Positions 61,137 to 64,000 of a stretch of 64,000 nucleotides of DNA are shown here, one piece after another. A program made the translations under genes and the position numbers. The stretch comes from Thermoanaerobaculia bacterium. Lineage in GTDB: Bacteria > Acidobacteriota > Thermoanaerobaculia > UBA5066. How positions within the stretch are numbered: position 1 is the first letter of the stretch; each line of letters starts with the position of its first letter. The notes beneath the pieces are model-generated. The model saw only the letters and a program-made list of their open reading frames with translations, was not told where the DNA came from and searched no databases. The DNA lies in contig JAJVIN010000025.1 of assembly GCA_022071945.1 (NCBI GenBank), positions 1-64,000 of the forward strand. Direction: 5' to 3'.

Positions 61137-62930
61137 CTACTCGTTCTGGCCCTGCCCGAATGAGACCGGGTAGGCCCAGACCTCGGCCAGACAGCTGCCC
61201 GGCGGCATCTCGATTTCCACCGACTCGATCTCCTGATCGCCCAGCCCGTAGAGGCTGAGGCCGTCCTGGTGGAGCGACCAGGCTGGTCCGCCAGTCCCAC
61301 GGGCAGAGCGCAGGCGAACGTTCGCTGGCTTCTGCAGAGCCGCATCGACGACCACGAAGCTACGAAAATGGCTCCCCCGCGGAAACGGAACTGTCAGCCG
61401 GCCCGGTTTGGGGAGCGCACAGTCGCGGACGTTCCTGTCGCTCAACCCCGGTGGCGACATGATGAGGCGACTTTGCGGCGGAGCGAAGTGGAGCGTCTGT
61501 GCACCGTTTCGGCGCTGCGCGATCCGAAGGTGGACGATCGACGCGGAGTTCACACTAGGGATATCGCGCCTTTCGCTCTCGATCCTTGGCGTCTCTGCCA
61601 CGACCAGACTGCCTTCGACAAACCATCGCTCGTCGAAGCCGGGGGTCAGCCGCCCACTCGCCACATAGCCCTCAAGGTAGTCCGCGGCGACCGAAGCCCT
61701 CACTGGAAGGCCTGCCGGGAAGATGCGTTCGATCCAGACGCCGGTCTCCTTCCAGGTCTCGATTGGAACGAACTCGAACCGGAGTGCCTTGACGATTCCA
61801 GCCGGTATCGCGAGGAGAACAAGAGTCGCGGCCAGCAGACGCCGAATCCCGTGGCGTTCCCTGTAGGCTGGCTCCATCGCCATCGCGCAGCCGATCAAGA
61901 CTGGCATGCAGATGAAGGATGTCGTCCGGACGAGCGGGGTCCGCAGCGTGAGACAGAAGACCAGGAAGAGGCCCGCTGACAACAGGAGGGCTCTCGGGGC
62001 CCGGGTGGCCGCCCGCTCCGTGTCCGTCTGAACCATGAGGACAGCGAGAAAGCCCAGGGAAAGCGCCGCGGCGAGCCCGTCCGCTCTCGGCCCCATACTG
62101 CCGAGCGCTCCCAGAATGTAGAGCCTGGCGGTCTCCGCGACCGAGGCCCAGTTTCCATACTGGTACCCGAACCGCTCGCCATAGCCCGCCAGCTGCAACG
62201 CGATCATCTGGTCCAGCACCCCGGCGTGAAACACCAGGACGCCCGCTCCGACGAGCAGAGCGGCGATCACCACCCGAGAGTCTCGACACCTCAGCAACAA
62301 GATCGCCCAGAGGGGCGCGGCCCAGAAGCCGAACGTTACGATCGAGACACTACCGAGGATGCTCGTCCCGGCCAACATTAGAAGGTTGGTCTGTGAAGGG
62401 GCCTCGTACGCATCGAGGAATGCGGCAGTTGCCCCGAGCGCCAGGAGGAGGGCCAGCCCGTACCCGCGGCCCTGCAGGCAGAGGTCCAGGAGGTCCCGGT
62501 TGAGCCCGACAGCGACGAATACCGCGGCCCCGGGAAGATAGAGCCGCCGACGCCAGAAGAACCTGAGGATTCCCGCCAGCGTGAATGTCACCGCGAGAAG
62601 TGAGATTCCTCTCATTCGCAGGGGATCGAACGAGGTCCGGCCTGGAAAGAGGGAGTTGAGCAGATTGATGAGCAGGTGGTTGTTGCTCGAGTAGTCCGTC
62701 AGGACCGAGACCGGACCCTTCCCCGAGTGATTCAGGATTGTGTAGATCTCGTCGTTCCACAGCGAGGTCGTCGCCATCGCCCGCATGTACTGAAAGACGA
62801 AGGGAACGGCCGAAAGGACGACCACCCAGAAGGAGACGATCTCGAACAACGCCGGGCCGTCTGGCCGGCCCGCCTTCGCTCCTCGCCTCTCAGGCGTTAG
62901 AGTAGCGGACCGCGAATTCGCGCCTTCCAT
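61137..62930 (-). CDS. GT39-like membrane glycosyltransferase
   Basis: A 597-residue polytopic protein with about ten TM helices to residue 400, then a soluble C-terminal domain (about 410-597). The first outside loop carries SLWNDEIYTI (near 57), the acidic motif of GT-C enzymes that transfer sugars from polyprenyl-phosphate; SNNHLLINLLNSL is a further hallmark. This fits surface polysaccharide or glycoprotein assembly. The ATG at 62930 shares two bases with the ATG of the divergent GT2 gene, so one of the two starts may be misplaced. Confidence 0.8.
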   Translation of the reverse strand: MEGANSRSATLTPERRGAKAGRPDGPALFEIVSFWVVVLSAVPFVFQYMRAMATTSLWNDEIYTILNHSGKGPVSVLTDYSSNNHLLINLLNSLFPGRTSFDPLRMRGISLLAVTFTLAGILRFFWRRRLYLPGAAVFVAVGLNRDLLDLCLQGRGYGLALLLALGATAAFLDAYEAPSQTNLLMLAGTSILGSVSIVTFGFWAAPLWAILLLRCRDSRVVIAALLVGAGVLVFHAGVLDQMIALQLAGYGERFGYQYGNWASVAETARLYILGALGSMGPRADGLAAALSLGFLAVLMVQTDTERAATRAPRALLLSAGLFLVFCLTLRTPLVRTTSFICMPVLIGCAMAMEPAYRERHGIRRLLAATLVLLAIPAGIVKALRFEFVPIETWKETGVWIERIFPAGLPVRASVAADYLEGYVASGRLTPGFDERWFVEGSLVVAETPRIESERRDIPSVNSASIVHLRIAQRRNGAQTLHFAPPQSRLIMSPPGLSDRNVRDCALPKPGRLTVPFPRGSHFRSFVVVDAALQKPANVRLRSARGTGGPAWSLHQDGLSLYGLGDQEIESVEIEMPPGSCLAEVWAYPVSFGQGQNE

Positions 62931-64000
62931 GAGTCAGGACACCTCCGAGAACATCGAAGACCTCAAACGCGAGCTGGAACGGACCCGGGCGGAGCTCGAA
63001 CGGGCCCGGCTCCGGATCGTCTTCATGGAGACGAGCAAGTTCTGGAGAGCCAGGAACTTCTGGTGGTCCATCAAGGAGCGGCTCCAGAATCCCAGGTTGC
63101 TCCTGGCGCCACCGGCCAAAGAGGCCGCCCTCCCCCTCGACCTCGACGTGGCGGGCGTGCCGGGCCCGGATCCCATTTCTCCTCCCATTCCAGATCGTCC
63201 CACCGACATCATCGTCTGCATTCACAACGCCCTTCCGGACGTAAAGAGGTGTCTGGCCAGCCTCGAGGCTCACACCCGGCCCCCTCACCGCCTCATCCTG
63301 GTCGACGACGGCAGCGGCGAGGAGACTCGGGATTTCGTCGCCGAATCCGCCTTGCGCCTCGGCGCCACGCGAATCCGGAACGAGACGGCCCGGGGCTACA
63401 CGCTCGCCGCCAACCAGGGCCTGCGGGCGTCGAGAGCTCCCTACGCCGTCCTCCTCAACAGCGACACCCTCGTGACCGATGGATGGCTCGAACGCCTCAT
63501 CGCCGCCGTCGAGTCGGACCCCAAGGCCGGGATCGCCGGCCCCTTGAGCAACTGCGCCTCGTGGCAGTCGATCCCTGAATTCGTGAACGCCGAGGGTGAC
63601 TGGTCCGAGAACCCGCTCCCCGAAGGCCTCGACGCCAACGGGATGGCGGCCCTCATCGCCCGGGACGCCGCGCCCATCCGGCCCGAGTTGCCGTTCCTCA
63701 ACGGGTTCTGCCTCTTGATCCGCCGGGAGCTCATCGACGCGATCGGCATCTTCGACGAGGAGACCTTCGGCCGCGGGTACGGCGAGGAGAACGACTACTG
63801 CCTCAGGACTCGAAAGGCCGGCTGGAAGCTCCTTCTGGCCGACGACGCCTACGTCTTTCACGCCCAGTCCAAGAGCTACTCGCCGGAGAAGAGGCGGGAA
63901 CTCTCCCGCCTCGCTCACGAGGCGCTCCTGAAGAAACACGGATCGGCGGACGTGGAGAGCGGCGTCACTCTCCTGCGGCACGGCCGCGTTCTCGAGGGAC
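62929..64000 (+). CDS. Family 2 glycosyltransferase (partial, runs off window)
   Basis: At least 357 residues of a GT2 enzyme; the 3' end is beyond the window. An N-terminal coiled coil (about 6-35) precedes the GT-A domain (from about 85): DIIVCIHN, ILVDDGSGEET, the DxD-type LNSDTLVTDGWLE (Asp-x-Asp is replaced by SDT), and NGFCLLIRRE and GYGEENDYCLRTRKAGW for the acceptor side. It is likely a rhamnosyl- or related transferase. ATG 62929 is chosen; the coiled coil is read through from there. Confidence 0.88.
   Translation, partial: MSQDTSENIEDLKRELERTRAELERARLRIVFMETSKFWRARNFWWSIKERLQNPRLLLAPPAKEAALPLDLDVAGVPGPDPISPPIPDRPTDIIVCIHNALPDVKRCLASLEAHTRPPHRLILVDDGSGEETRDFVAESALRLGATRIRNETARGYTLAANQGLRASRAPYAVLLNSDTLVTDGWLERLIAAVESDPKAGIAGPLSNCASWQSIPEFVNAEGDWSENPLPEGLDANGMAALIARDAAPIRPELPFLNGFCLLIRRELIDAIGIFDEETFGRGYGEENDYCLRTRKAGWKLLLADDAYVFHAQSKSYSPEKRRELSRLAHEALLKKHGSADVESGVTLLRHGRVLEG

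Overview
The window is a 64 kb chromosomal segment of high G+C (roughly two thirds by eye), gene-dense, from a Gram-negative bacterium: it encodes a DcaP-like porin, another outer-membrane barrel, lipoproteins and many proteins with Sec signal peptides. The mix of Ser/Thr kinases fused to TolB-type propellers, a Reg_prop hybrid histidine kinase, SpoIIE-type phosphatases, sigma54 activators and large exported repeat proteins is typical of Acidobacteriota. That assignment is an inference from gene content; there is no rRNA or other phylogenetic marker here. I recognised no tRNA, rRNA, CRISPR array or intact insertion sequence.

Region 1 (1-3.4 kb) is an RNA-repair locus: a Ro60/TROVE gene (rsr), a divergent CARF-sigma54 regulator (rtcR), and a -24/-12 promoter between them driving rsr. 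Region 2 (3.6-11.2 kb) holds a transmembrane Ser/Thr kinase with a TolB-like propeller, a 1345-residue hybrid histidine kinase and an exported rhodanese. Region 3 (11.6-18.5 kb) holds a large secreted PHP/Ig-like/lamin-tail protein with 279-bp internal repeats, a SUI1 (YciH) factor, a methyltransferase, a glycine-zipper protein and a membrane protein. Region 4 (18.5-26.8 kb) has two MscS-family channels flanking an exported glutaminase, a DcaP-like porin and an exported unknown protein, plus a dispersed 65-bp repeat.

Region 5 (27.3-37.6 kb) is the most distinctive. A 2.6-kb tandem duplication of a DUF3604 (PHP-like) gene and a parvulin gene, the first parvulin copy truncated at the junction, runs by start/stop overlaps into three consecutive HupE/UreJ-type membrane proteins. 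Facing it are a DUF2092 protein translationally coupled to a tiny elastin-like Gly-Val repeat protein, and an outer-membrane barrel. Region 6 (37.8-47.3 kb) holds a GT-C-like membrane protein, an SDR dehydrogenase, the agmatine-to-putrescine pair aguA-aguB with a BaiN/HI0933 flavoprotein, a fatty-acid desaturase with a coiled-coil tail, pepQ and a lipoprotein-type pcm. Remnants of a second SUI1 gene lie beside aguB.

Region 7 (47.4-58.7 kb) is a signalling island: a second Ser/Thr kinase with a long unknown tail, an RsbW/STAS/SpoIIE partner-switch operon, an AAA+ Fis regulator that has lost the GAFTGA motif and is coupled to a TPR protein, and a PDZ/multi-TM/GAF/SpoIIE phosphatase. Region 8 (58.8-64 kb) has coupled tmk-holB, a hicBA toxin-antitoxin pair, and two divergent cell-surface glycosyltransferases whose start codons overlap; the last gene runs off the window.
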